From: an uncultured Bacteroidota bacterium
GTDB lineage: Bacteria; Bacteroidota; Bacteroidia; B-17B0; Aurantibacillaceae
DNA: 64,000 nucleotides
Assembly (NCBI GenBank): GCA_903834765.1
Contig: CAILKE010000043.1
Coordinates: forward strand, 106,188-170,187
Direction: 5' to 3'
Position numbers and translations under genes: made by a program. Position 1 is the stretch's first letter. Each line of letters opens with the position of its first letter. This document shows, one piece after another, positions 1-9,452 of this stretch. Under the pieces are notes generated by a model, which saw nothing but the letters and a program-made list of their open reading frames with translations, was not told the origin of the DNA and did no database searches.

Positions 1-1861
1 GATTTCCTCCTGGATTAAGGCTTAAAAAGATAGACGAAGCGCGTTGACCATTTCCTACAAACTGCCCATTAGCATAAAACTCAATTTTATAGGTATGAGC
101 ATTTGCTACTGTATTTGTATTTAGATGTGTATAGCTTGTATCCGTTAGTTGGTTTAAGGCTGCAAAATATGGTTTTGTTACTGAATAAACAGATGTATAT
201 GTCGCATTAGGATATCCATCGTAATGCATCAATCTGAATTCATATGGACCAGGGACTGTAAGGGTATCTAATGCATTATTACCTAATAGTGGTTTTATCC
301 ACCTTACATAAACAGAACCGGTAGATGGATCGGTTGTTTTTACATCAGCATTTACTAAAATCGGAACGTCGCGTTTAAGCTGAACGCATACTTGATTAGA
401 AGCATAGCTTTCGGAACCATCAGTATATAATGCATAAACGATATAACTATAATTGGATCCTTGCGATAAGCCAATACCATTATTATTATCAATAAATTGA
501 ACATCGTTAATATCAAGCGTGTGACCAATATAAGTAAAGCCGGTATAAGCAGGAACGCCTAACTCGCAATAGCCATGAACCCAAGGCACACAGTTTTCTT
601 TACGGTAAACTTTATAATATAAAATGTGATTACCAGTCGTTAATTGGCAAACTGGTTTTTGCCAATTTAATTTCACGCTTGTACCCAATGGAACTGCCGT
701 AAGACTTAATGGCGGCGGTGCCACTACTGTAATATTAAAAGTTTTAAAATCAACTAAAGGAATACTTGGATCGTTATCTAAAACTTTAACAGTAACTTGA
801 TAAGGTGTTTTACGAATATGAGCGCAAGATGTTTGCCAACGAAAAGAACCAGATGCAGGACTCAAAGATGGCGAAGCCGCAAAGGTGGCAATTGGCGCTA
901 CAACTCCAAAAGGTGCGCCGTTAGCGCTAAGCGTGAGCACATCATTATCAGGATCGGTCGCTTTAATAGTTTTGATTAATAATGATCCTGCTAAAACGCA
1001 GGTATCGTTAAGTACTTGTATGTTTGGCGAATTATTATTACAAGCTCCTACATCTACCTGCAAATCACGCAATACATAGCCAACCATTACCCAATCACCA
1101 TCAAATGTTTTTCGCCATTCCTTAATAATCATAGCTAAATTATACTCTCCTTGCATTTGTGGAGTGCACCAAGTGAGTGTTCCAGTATAAGCATTAACGT
1201 TATATGTTCCACCTCCTGTTGCAGGATATGCATAACCGGCACACACATATCCTTGGTCACCAAGACAATTTGCAAGTTCATACGATAAACTATCTCCATC
1301 CACATCATAAGCGCCAGGATTATGCAAAAAACATTTACCCACACAGCCTTTATCAATAGGCGGAAAGGTTAATACTGGCGAACTATTACTACCTAAAAAA
1401 CTAGAAATAATTAATAACGAACGAATATAAAAAACTTGATTTGATGAGTTAGACATATTAAGAACTCCAGCATTTCTATTAGGGTCTTGCATACTAATCA
1501 AATAACTTCCTGGCCCCGGATATGTATGTGTCGTTACATATTCATTCATTCGAGTGGTGCCCCCTATTAAATTAACGCCATCTTTCGCAGGTGGCGAACA
1601 AGCTATACTTGTTGTTCCGTTTGTTCTATTGACGGCCACACGCGGAGTACCATCTCCAAAATCAACGGTATCTTGACATCTATCAGGCGGGATTAACCCA
1701 CTAATAACAGTTAAGTTAGTGTATGTTGTTACTTTGATTTGATACGTATAGCCATACAACCATTTATAAGTAATTTCTCCTGCGCGGTTGTGCGATGCTT
1801 TTGAGGTAAAAAACAATCCCATCAAGCACAAGATGAATATATAATAACGCGATTTAAGCAT
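1..1861 (-). CDS. Secreted surface protein, fibronectin-III-like domains, partial (C terminus beyond window)
   Basis: An open frame starts at the ATG at 1861 and stays open for 620 codons to the left edge, so the 3' end is missing. It begins with a signal peptide (MLKSRYYIFILCLMGLFFTS) followed by SHNRAGEITYKW. That motif is characteristic of the N terminus of large Bacteroidota proteins that usually end in a gliding-motility-associated (T9SS type B) sorting domain. Further on, cadherin/Ig-like segments lead into fibronectin-III-like stretches, with phrases such as PPPLSLTAVPLGTSVKLNWQ and SVYVRWIKP. Its start lies 11 bases after the stop of the upstream T9SS gene, so the two are probably co-transcribed. 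The role is inferred to be cell-surface adhesion or matrix. The missing C terminus means the sorting domain is not seen. Confidence 0.85.
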   Translation of the reverse strand, partial: MLKSRYYIFILCLMGLFFTSKASHNRAGEITYKWLYGYTYQIKVTTYTNLTVISGLIPPDRCQDTVDFGDGTPRVAVNRTNGTTSIACSPPAKDGVNLIGGTTRMNEYVTTHTYPGPGSYLISMQDPNRNAGVLNMSNSSNQVFYIRSLLIISSFLGSNSSPVLTFPPIDKGCVGKCFLHNPGAYDVDGDSLSYELANCLGDQGYVCAGYAYPATGGGTYNVNAYTGTLTWCTPQMQGEYNLAMIIKEWRKTFDGDWVMVGYVLRDLQVDVGACNNNSPNIQVLNDTCVLAGSLLIKTIKATDPDNDVLTLSANGAPFGVVAPIATFAASPSLSPASGSFRWQTSCAHIRKTPYQVTVKVLDNDPSIPLVDFKTFNITVVAPPPLSLTAVPLGTSVKLNWQKPVCQLTTGNHILYYKVYRKENCVPWVHGYCELGVPAYTGFTYIGHTLDINDVQFIDNNNGIGLSQGSNYSYIVYALYTDGSESYASNQVCVQLKRDVPILVNADVKTTDPSTGSVYVRWIKPLLGNNALDTLTVPGPYEFRLMHYDGYPNATYTSVYSVTKPYFAALNQLTDTSYTHLNTNTVANAHTYKIEFYANGQFVGNGQRASSIFLSLNPGGN

Positions 1862-1872
1862 GATGCTGTATT

Positions 1873-3729
1873 TTAATTTTTAATAATTTTTTTAGTGATG
1901 TTAGTGCCTTTGTTGCCAGTAATTTTTACATAATAGATTCCTGCCGATATGTCGCGTAAGCTGAATTGAAAGGTGTTTTGAAGTACTTTAATCCAATCGC
2001 GTAATAACACAGTTACTAATTTTCCTTGCGCATCGTATAATTCAAAGTTTACATATTCTATCTGCGATATATTTAATTCTATATTAAATAAATCTTGCGA
2101 GGGATTAGGAAATAATAAAGCGGGCATGTTGTTAGGCGTGTCTATATTTTTTATTCCTACAATTGTTCCAGCATCTATCCCTATTTGTGCTAACCAAGTT
2201 CCATGAGCGTTAGGATATGACGCACTGTATTGATAGCCATAATAACCACTCATCCAAACTTCACCTGGGTTATTATACTTGCGTTGAGAACCTGAATAAT
2301 CTCCCCAACGCTCTAAATTTCCCGATAACAGATTGACAGGTTTAGCTCCATTTTTTATTCGCAATACATTTGAAAAATTCCCTAAAGCATCTGCTTTAAT
2401 CGCCGAGCAGCCCGCATTTAATTTATTAGATGTATGATTAAAGGTGATGATGGCAGTATTATCCAAAGCATTCAATCCTGCATACGAAATATTTGGATAA
2501 CCAAAATCAACCGTGTCATTAGCGATGATATAACCTGAAGCTGTTGCGGCAACACTTTGCGGACTATCAATGACTCCATAATACACAGTCACATGATTAT
2601 TTAATGGGTTATTGGTATTATGCACGTATTGTATTTTATTGTTTTCGTAAAAAGCGCCCATCACACGAGAATCATTGGTGGCAAGGGTTTGCGTGGCAAT
2701 GGGTTGTCTTCCACCTGGAGGAAAATAGTAGGATTGATTTGATTTTAAGACTTTAACCGTAACGGTGTTGGTTGGAGAACCAATGGTATCAGTCACTTCA
2801 GCAATAAAGACCGAATCATTTTGTGAAGCAAAATTACGACTTGAAATAAAAAACATATTTGGTTTATAGAGCTTACTTCCTCCTTTTGCAGGACATAAAT
2901 TACGTAAGGATTTGGAACCGTATTTGATACCACTATGAATAACAGCGCCTAATGGCAATCCCGCATAGCCACTATCTTTTTTAATTTGCCAAATTACTGT
3001 TTCTACAAAACCAGTTTGCCATGAGCTATCGTTGTATAATAAGTTGATGCTTAAAAATACTTCCTTTTCCGTCATAGCAAGCATAGGGTAATCCGACCAT
3101 AGGTGATTATTTAATGGGTTGCCAGGTAAGGTATATAAATTCCAATTTCCACTAGGGTTATTAGTTTGCGAAAATCCAAAAATAAGTTTACTCGTAGTAT
3201 CTACATAGCCCGTAAAGCACATAAAAATAAAGCGATCTGTTTTTGGATCATATAATACTTTTGGATCACTCTCTTGGTGTTTGCTATTAACAGGGGCTGT
3301 AAAGGCGGCTAATGATTTTAAAGGGGAGCCTGTAAATGTCTTTGTGTTGTAAACTAAAATATTTGTATTTACAACCGACATAATAATTCCTGAATCAGAA
3401 ATAGCAATATCGTTATCGTTTGGTGTGCTTGCACCCCACGTGTTTCCAAAATAATTAACGCCTAAGGCTAAATTGGGTAATAAAGTTTGTGTTGTATTAG
3501 AAGATAGTCGCGTATTTTTAGTTTCAGGATAATTATAATGAACCATTTTTTCGGAACCAGGTTTAGGCATTTCCTTTACTAATAAAGCCGGGCTAAAATC
3601 TTGAGTAATCTGTTCCAAATTAATGGTTGCTTGTTTGGCAAATGTAAATCGCTTTTGGTTGGATGAGCTTTGTGCCATCACGTAAATTGATATTACAAAA
3701 AACAAAGAAAAGTAATTTATTTTTTTCAT
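1873..3729 (-). CDS. T9SS type A sorting domain-containing secreted protein
   Basis: The 618-residue product has a clear signal peptide (MKKINYFSLFFVISIYVMAQ). An in-frame ATG four codons upstream (3741) would only add MLFR, so the start at 3729 is preferred. The middle region carries Asp/Asn-rich beta-strand motifs such as NDNDIAISDSG and DPKVLYDPKTDRF. These are typical of secreted proteins with a predicted beta-propeller-like core, but no enzyme motif is recognised. The last 80 residues are a type A T9SS sorting domain: LLFPNPSQDLFNIEL, then a strand with YDAQGKLV, then ISAGIYYVKITGNKG and a final KKIIKN. The protein should be exported by Sec, cross the outer membrane by T9SS and be surface attached or released. 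It is followed at 11 bases by another surface protein gene. Confidence 0.85.
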   Translation of the reverse strand: MKKINYFSLFFVISIYVMAQSSSNQKRFTFAKQATINLEQITQDFSPALLVKEMPKPGSEKMVHYNYPETKNTRLSSNTTQTLLPNLALGVNYFGNTWGASTPNDNDIAISDSGIIMSVVNTNILVYNTKTFTGSPLKSLAAFTAPVNSKHQESDPKVLYDPKTDRFIFMCFTGYVDTTSKLIFGFSQTNNPSGNWNLYTLPGNPLNNHLWSDYPMLAMTEKEVFLSINLLYNDSSWQTGFVETVIWQIKKDSGYAGLPLGAVIHSGIKYGSKSLRNLCPAKGGSKLYKPNMFFISSRNFASQNDSVFIAEVTDTIGSPTNTVTVKVLKSNQSYYFPPGGRQPIATQTLATNDSRVMGAFYENNKIQYVHNTNNPLNNHVTVYYGVIDSPQSVAATASGYIIANDTVDFGYPNISYAGLNALDNTAIITFNHTSNKLNAGCSAIKADALGNFSNVLRIKNGAKPVNLLSGNLERWGDYSGSQRKYNNPGEVWMSGYYGYQYSASYPNAHGTWLAQIGIDAGTIVGIKNIDTPNNMPALLFPNPSQDLFNIELNISQIEYVNFELYDAQGKLVTVLLRDWIKVLQNTFQFSLRDISAGIYYVKITGNKGTNITKKIIKN

Positions 3730-3741
3730 TCTGAAAAGCAT

Positions 3742-4112
3742 GTTTTGTTTTTTAGATTGCTGACCAAAACAGTATTTAAAGATAACTAAAAAACGAACAT
3801 AAAAGCGTTTATAACAGTTTTTGTAATTATACCGATAATAATTACAGAATTGCCCAAACTACTCGTTCTCATTAATTAATGCATCCACTAAAAAATAGCT
3901 TTATGTTGGATGTTGTTCAATGATTTTTATCATTGTATTGTCCAAAATCACCCCCCATCTTTAGCCTATTTTATGATGCCGTTTGGTATTCAACAATATT
4001 TACATCACAAATACAAACTTTTCAACGGCTTTATTTTAAAATTATTCTTCTAAAAAACGCTTTAGCATTTGTATTAGTAGTAATTTTACAATTCTTTAAC
4101 AAATTCTTTTTC
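3742..4112. other. Intergenic region upstream of kup and the T9SS gene
   Basis: About 370 bases between two divergent genes. The plus frame of kup is open upstream to 3933, but those 60 codons encode nothing like the Kup family, and an ATG at 4113 gives the family N terminus. The stretch is AT-rich and no clear TAnnTTTG box or strong hairpin is seen. It presumably holds both promoters. Confidence 0.5.
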
Positions 4113-6068
4113 ATGAGCACACAACATCATGGTCACGTAAGTAAAATTACTGCAGCAGGTTTATTGGTTACCCTTGGAATTATTTATGGAGATATTGGTA
4201 CTTCTCCTCTTTATGTAATGAGCGCTATCATTGGTAAAGAAGCGATTAGTAGAGATATTGTGATGGGAGGAATTTCCTGTATTTTTTGGACCTTAACCCT
4301 TCAAACTACCGTAAAGTATGTTATTTTAACTCTTAAGGCTGATAATAAAGGTGAGGGCGGTATCTTTTCACTTTATACGTTAGTTAAACGCACAAAATAT
4401 AAATGGTTAATTGTACCGGCAATTATAGGAGGTAGCGCATTGTTAGCAGATGGAATTATTACACCACCAATTTCGGTGGCTTCTGCTATAGAAGGATTGA
4501 AAGTGTATAATGCTGAATTAAATACAGTCCCAATTGTAATTGGTATTTTATGTGGCTTATTTTTTATTCAACAATTTGGTACAGCATTTATAGGGAAGTT
4601 TTTTGGTCCATTAATGACTATTTGGTTTGTGATGCTTGGGGCACTTGGTATTTGGCAGTTAACAAGCAATTGGGGAATTTTAGCAGCGTTAAATCCCTAT
4701 TACGCATACAAATTATTAGTAATACATCCTTCAGGATATTTGATTTTAGGCTCAGTATTTTTATGTACAACAGGAGCAGAAGCGTTGTATTCAGATCTTG
4801 GACATTGCGGAAAACAAAATATCCGTATATCATGGATTTTTGTAAAATCCATGTTGGTTTTAAATTATTTTGGTCAAGGTGCTTGGCTTATTGCTCATGA
4901 GGGCAGAACCATGGATTCATTTAATACTCCGAATCCGTTTTATGCATTAATGCCACAAGGATTTTTACCATACGGAATCATCATAGCAACGATAGCTGCC
5001 GTTATTGCTTCTCAAGCATTAATTAGCGGATCGTTTAGTTTAATTAACGAGGCAATGCGATTAAATTTATGGCCAAAAGTTGGCGTAAAATATCCATCAG
5101 AAATGAAAGGTCAATTATATATTCCTTCTTTAAATTGGTTATTACTAGCAGGTTGTATTGGTGTTGTTTTGTATTTTAGAGAAGCTTCAAATATGGAAGC
5201 GGCTTATGGTTTGGCCATTGTATTGTGTATGTTAATGACAACAACATTACTGAATTTTTATATGCACATGCGAAGGTATAAGCCATTTTTAATTTATATA
5301 ACAATTACTGCCTATGTGATAATTGAATTATCCTTTTTAGCGGCTAATCTTAGTAAATTTACACACGGTGGTTGGATTACTTTGTTAATTGCTAGCATAT
5401 TAATGAGCATCATGACTATTTGGTATTTAGCAAAAAAAATCCGTCAACGATATGTCGATGTGGTTAAGTTAGCAGATCATCAACAAAAATTAGTGGATTT
5501 AAGTAATGATGAATCTATTCCAAAGTATGCAACGCATTTGGTATATATGACAGGTGCAAATAACCCAGAAGAAATTGAATCTAAAGTTATTTATTCTATT
5601 TTACAAAAACGCCCTAAACGCGCCGATATTTATTGGTTTGTGCATGTAGACGTTATGGATGAGCCTTATCGTATGGATTATAAAGTAACTCACGTAGCTG
5701 CTGATGATATTATACGAGTTGATTTTAGATTAGGATTTAGAGTAGCGCCAAAAGTGAATTTAATGTTTAGAAAAGTAGTCGAAGATTTGGTTAAAAACCA
5801 TGAAGTGGATATTACGAGTCGATACGAATCACTTAATAAAAATAACATCATAGGTGATTTTAAATTTGTGGTACTTGAGAAATTCTTATCCTACGAAAAC
5901 GAATTACCATTCTTTGAGAAGGTAATTTTAAATGCGTATTTCATGCTTAAGAAATTTAGTATCAGTGAAGCTAAAGCATTTGGTTTAGATAGTAGTTCGG
6001 TGAAGATAGAAAAATTCCCAATGATAATAAGCCCAGCAAAAGATATTAATTTGAAACGTATATTTTAA
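4113..6068 (+). CDS. kup: Kup-family potassium uptake permease
   Basis: The 651-residue protein belongs to the KUP/HAK/KT family of K+/H+ symporters of the inner membrane (E. coli Kup is about 620 residues). The family signature GDIGTSPLYVM is at residues 26-36. It is followed by about twelve hydrophobic segments, with conserved phrases KADNKGEGGIFSLYTL, SALLADGIITPP and ASQALISGSFSL. The C-terminal 180 residues are hydrophilic, as usual for the cytoplasmic tail. The start was set at the ATG at 4113 because family similarity begins a few residues later. The open frame continues 60 codons upstream without similarity. The gene is monocistronic and converges on the tlpA-like gene with only 23 bases between stops. 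The assignment is secure; ion specificity is inferred from the family. Confidence 0.93.
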   Translation: MSTQHHGHVSKITAAGLLVTLGIIYGDIGTSPLYVMSAIIGKEAISRDIVMGGISCIFWTLTLQTTVKYVILTLKADNKGEGGIFSLYTLVKRTKYKWLIVPAIIGGSALLADGIITPPISVASAIEGLKVYNAELNTVPIVIGILCGLFFIQQFGTAFIGKFFGPLMTIWFVMLGALGIWQLTSNWGILAALNPYYAYKLLVIHPSGYLILGSVFLCTTGAEALYSDLGHCGKQNIRISWIFVKSMLVLNYFGQGAWLIAHEGRTMDSFNTPNPFYALMPQGFLPYGIIIATIAAVIASQALISGSFSLINEAMRLNLWPKVGVKYPSEMKGQLYIPSLNWLLLAGCIGVVLYFREASNMEAAYGLAIVLCMLMTTTLLNFYMHMRRYKPFLIYITITAYVIIELSFLAANLSKFTHGGWITLLIASILMSIMTIWYLAKKIRQRYVDVVKLADHQQKLVDLSNDESIPKYATHLVYMTGANNPEEIESKVIYSILQKRPKRADIYWFVHVDVMDEPYRMDYKVTHVAADDIIRVDFRLGFRVAPKVNLMFRKVVEDLVKNHEVDITSRYESLNKNNIIGDFKFVVLEKFLSYENELPFFEKVILNAYFMLKKFSISEAKAFGLDSSSVKIEKFPMIISPAKDINLKRIF

Positions 6069-6091
6069 TACTAAAACTCGTTTGGGTATAT

Positions 6092-7321
6092 TTACTGTAG
6101 TAAACTCTTAATTAAACTTTCAAGTTTTGTTTTAAAGACAATATACTCAATGCCAGTTGCAGGGCCATTAAAACCAGTGTAAATGGTTTTAACTTCGTGT
6201 TTTTTGTCCAAGACAATAAGCGTTGGAAACGAAGTAATCTCATTTAAAAAAGGCAAACTTTCGGAGGCTTTGTCTTTACCTGTTAAGCCAGTGATAAGAA
6301 ATTCATAACGAGCATCAAATTTAGTTTTTAGTCGCTTAATGTTGTTTTTTACTTTATTTAAATCTGAGGTGCGTTCATAGGCTAATGCAATTATTTCTAA
6401 ACCTTGATTAGAGTATGTATGATAAAGTTTTGCTAACAAAGCAGTTTCATCCATACAGTTTGGGCACCATGTACCCATTATTTGTATAACAACGGGTTTA
6501 TTTTTATAACGAAGATCTGTAAGTGATATTTTTTTATCTAAAAGGTTATTGAACGAAAATATTACTTTATCGGATTGAGATTTTAGTTTTGTAATCGTTT
6601 CAGGATCTCGTAATTTATAAGCGTCGTTGCGTTTTCCAATCCATGGTTCTTCCCAATTAGTTCCGGCATAATAATGCCCATTTGTAATTTCAATTCCATT
6701 GTTTTCTGCTGTAAATAAATAGGCATGCGAACCATCAAAGCAAGAAAGGTATAATGTGCCATTATGCACCATTCCTTCTAAAAATCGGTAGTCACCAGTT
6801 TCAGTTAAAAATGTTCCGGTAACATAATTACTACCATTGGTGTGCGAAAATACTCCTATTGCTTTGCTGCTATCTTTAGTATTTGGACTAAAATCTACTT
6901 CCCATTTACCTTCGTAAAAAGGATTTGATTTTTCGGGTAAAAATAAAAAGCGCTTGGAATTACCATAATTTGCAATAAACGGAATGATGTTATGTTCTTT
7001 TTTTGCATGATTAATCCAAACTCCTTTCAATAAGGTGTCGCCTATTAATTGACACAAAAATTCTGAATCAAACACCGGCATTTTAAAATTAAAAGAATCA
7101 ATTTTCGTTGCAATTTCAGTAATGGTGATGCGCTCTTCTGCATTATGAATAACGAGTTCTGTTTTGCCTTCGTTTTTTTTAAGTTCAAAATTGAAAGGGA
7201 GTTCTGCGTTTTGTTTTGCGTTTAAAATTAATACACCCCGCCAAATTCCTTGCTTAGCTTGTTTCTGAGAGTATAGAGCTAAGCTAAAAAAAAGAAAAAT
7301 AAATCTAATACTTGTTTTCAT
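6092..7321 (-). CDS. TlpA-like thioredoxin-fold protein, secreted or periplasmic
   Basis: The 409-residue protein starts with a signal peptide (about residues 1-19). It has a long N-terminal beta-rich region of roughly 220 residues and a C-terminal thioredoxin fold with the redox motif WCPNC at residues 285-289, in the context IMGTWCPNCMDE. Family knowledge places such TlpA/ResA-type proteins in the periplasm as thiol-disulphide reductants. The N-terminal part, without a close relative that I recognise, is common in Bacteroidota TlpA proteins. It lies 15 bases behind hemE on the same strand and is probably the last gene of a bestrophin-hemE-tlpA cluster. A link to haem or cytochrome maturation is tempting but is only inferred from position. 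Confidence 0.85.
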   Translation of the reverse strand: MKTSIRFIFLFFSLALYSQKQAKQGIWRGVLILNAKQNAELPFNFELKKNEGKTELVIHNAEERITITEIATKIDSFNFKMPVFDSEFLCQLIGDTLLKGVWINHAKKEHNIIPFIANYGNSKRFLFLPEKSNPFYEGKWEVDFSPNTKDSSKAIGVFSHTNGSNYVTGTFLTETGDYRFLEGMVHNGTLYLSCFDGSHAYLFTAENNGIEITNGHYYAGTNWEEPWIGKRNDAYKLRDPETITKLKSQSDKVIFSFNNLLDKKISLTDLRYKNKPVVIQIMGTWCPNCMDETALLAKLYHTYSNQGLEIIALAYERTSDLNKVKNNIKRLKTKFDARYEFLITGLTGKDKASESLPFLNEITSFPTLIVLDKKHEVKTIYTGFNGPATGIEYIVFKTKLESLIKSLLQ

Positions 7322-7336
7322 ACTTTGGTTATAGGA

Positions 7337-8356
7337 CTATAATCCTTTGATGCAATCAATAAAAAATTTCACTTTGTTTTTATCTAAGTCTGGATATAGG
7401 CCATGTCCTAGATTAGCGATATAACGTTGTTTACCAAATGCAGAAACCATTTTACGAGCAGTTGCTTCAATTGTTTTTTCATCAGCATACAACATGCAAG
7501 GGTCGGCATTTCCTTGTAATGTTTTTTCGTGGCCAATAATAATACGCGCATCTTGAGGATTAATAGTCCAATCTAAGCCTATGGTGTTGCAATTTAATTT
7601 TGCCATATCTGCTAAGGCATAGTGCGCATCCTTTGCAAAAACGGTAACGGGAACTAATGGCTCAATCGCATCACAAATTTTAGAAATGTATTTTAAAGAA
7701 AATTCTAAATATTGTTCATGCCCTAATACACCAGCCCAACTATCAAATAGCTGAATCATATCGGCACCAGCAGCTACTTGTCCTTTTAAATAGTTGATAG
7801 TGCTTTGTGTAATTTTTTCTAATAATTGATGGGCTAAAATTGGCTCTTGATATAAGAATTTTTTAGCCTGACTAAATGTTTTACTCCCACTTCCTTCAAC
7901 CATGTATGCCATTAATGTCCACGGAGCACCACCAAAACCAATTAAAGGTACACGGTTATTTAAATCTTTTTTAGCTAACTTAATGGCTTGAATTACATAG
8001 TCTAAATCGCCTGCATCTGCTATGTGTAAATCATCAATGTCTTTTTGTGTCTTAATTGTTTTTTCAAAATTAGGACCTTTAGCTTCGATCATTTGGTAAG
8101 GCAATCCCATTGCTTCTGGTATTACCAAAATATCCGAAAATATAATGGCAGCATCTACACCTAAAATATCAACTGGTTGAATAGTTACTTCAGCAGCTAA
8201 TTCTGGATTTTTTACAAACTCAATAAAATTTTTGGCACGAGCTCGTGTTGCTTTATATTCTGGTAATATGCGCCCTGCTTGACGCATTAACCAAATTGGC
8301 ACACGTTCAACATGCTCTCCTTTAGCTGCTCTTAGAATTAAGTTGTTTTGATACAT
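7337..8356 (-). CDS. hemE: Uroporphyrinogen decarboxylase
   Basis: The 339-residue product matches the usual length of HemE, which decarboxylates the four acetate side chains of uroporphyrinogen III to give coproporphyrinogen III in haem synthesis. The N-terminal signature [15 protein letters not shown] (canonical PxWxMRQAGRYxPEY) is present at about residues 20-34. Other family blocks are [29 protein letters not shown], and GLDWTIN with [11 protein letters not shown] near the C terminus. Its start is one base from the stop of the bestrophin-like gene upstream, which argues for co-transcription and possibly translational coupling. Cytosolic, confident assignment. Confidence 0.96.
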   Translation of the reverse strand: MYQNNLILRAAKGEHVERVPIWLMRQAGRILPEYKATRARAKNFIEFVKNPELAAEVTIQPVDILGVDAAIIFSDILVIPEAMGLPYQMIEAKGPNFEKTIKTQKDIDDLHIADAGDLDYVIQAIKLAKKDLNNRVPLIGFGGAPWTLMAYMVEGSGSKTFSQAKKFLYQEPILAHQLLEKITQSTINYLKGQVAAGADMIQLFDSWAGVLGHEQYLEFSLKYISKICDAIEPLVPVTVFAKDAHYALADMAKLNCNTIGLDWTINPQDARIIIGHEKTLQGNADPCMLYADEKTIEATARKMVSAFGKQRYIANLGHGLYPDLDKNKVKFFIDCIKGL

Positions 8357-8357
8357 A

Positions 8358-9221
8358 TTAATTTAAAATTTCGTTGAGGTTATTTTTTATTCTATTACAA
8401 ATATCTTCTAAAGGTAAATCATTTTCGTCCTCACCAAAAGGGTCCTCAATATCTTCTGCAATTAACTCAATACTTGCAAAGACGTATAAAACAATAATTG
8501 TAATGGGCACAGTTGTATAGTGAAGTTCGCTTCCAAAAAATAGGGGTAAAGACATGACATATAAAAAGATCATTTTCTTTAAAAAAATATTATAGGAATA
8601 TGGAATAGGTGTGTTTTTTATTCTTTCGCAAGCGCCACAGTTATCAGTAAATGATTTTAATTCTTCATTAAAAAAATATAAATGTTCGCTTGCTAAATCT
8701 TTGTTTTGATATAAATTATGTATTTTTTTATACAATGATTTTGCAATTGCATTAGGCTTATGTTCTGATTCTTCAAATTTTGACAAGGGCATGTTGTCTG
8801 TAGGAATAAATTCAGCTTGTATATATTTACTTCTTAAATGATTTTTTAAACTATATACATAATTACGGATTAAATGATTTAGTTCTATTCTATCTTTTTC
8901 GTGAATAAGAATGGTAGACAGTTTAAGAGATAAATTTCTTGAATTATTAACTATATTTCCCCATATTTTTCGACCTTCCCACCAGCGATCATAAGCTGTA
9001 TTTGTTCTAAACACTAGCAACACAGATAATACAAATCCTAAAATGGAATGCATCACTGTGGAGTTTTTAATATTAATATGGAAGTAATGTTCTTCTGCGT
9101 ATACAATTACGGCAGAGTATAAGCCGATAGAAACAAGCGAAAAGAACAGGATTCTGAGCGTATCACTTTTGTGAAATTGAATTATTAATTTAAGCCAGTC
9201 TTTAGGATTATACGTTACCAT
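8358..9221 (-). CDS. Bestrophin-like (UPF0187) membrane channel protein
   Basis: The 287-residue protein belongs to the bestrophin/UPF0187 family (YneE-like), whose bacterial members form pentameric ion channels in the inner membrane. Seen features are an early hydrophobic helix ([17 protein letters not shown]) and the block [26 protein letters not shown], matching the family RxNxAYxRWxExR motif. There are further hydrophobic segments and the late [17 protein letters not shown], matching the conserved acidic EDPFG element. An ATG 14 codons upstream (9263) is less likely because a TACATTTG box lies at 9233-9240, between the two ATGs. First gene of a probable operon with hemE and the tlpA-like gene. 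Ion selectivity cannot be told from sequence. Confidence 0.88.
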   Translation of the reverse strand: MVTYNPKDWLKLIIQFHKSDTLRILFFSLVSIGLYSAVIVYAEEHYFHINIKNSTVMHSILGFVLSVLLVFRTNTAYDRWWEGRKIWGNIVNNSRNLSLKLSTILIHEKDRIELNHLIRNYVYSLKNHLRSKYIQAEFIPTDNMPLSKFEESEHKPNAIAKSLYKKIHNLYQNKDLASEHLYFFNEELKSFTDNCGACERIKNTPIPYSYNIFLKKMIFLYVMSLPLFFGSELHYTTVPITIIVLYVFASIELIAEDIEDPFGEDENDLPLEDICNRIKNNLNEILN

Positions 9222-9232
9222 AAATATGTGTG

Positions 9233-9240
9233 CAAATGTA
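9233..9240 (-). promoter_or_regulatory. Candidate -7 box (TACATTTG) of the bestrophin-hemE operon
   Basis: Exact match to the Bacteroidota -7 consensus TAnnTTTG on the minus strand, 12 bases upstream of the ATG at 9221. No good TTG -33 element is visible at the usual spacing. The position favours the 9221 start over the one at 9263. Confidence 0.4.
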
Positions 9241-9452
9241 AGGTGTTTTTTAATTAAACACACATTTAAAAAAGGCTAGATTATAACGTTATGATACAAT
9301 TTGACTTTATTAAAATTCCAGAAATACTTCCCAATTGGTCTTAAATAGAATGTTTTTATCAATCTTATTTGCCGTTCGTATAGATTTAACGTATTTTTTT
9401 TGGCGTTCCTGTAGATATGCTTTAGTTTAGGGCGGATATTAAAATATAAAAA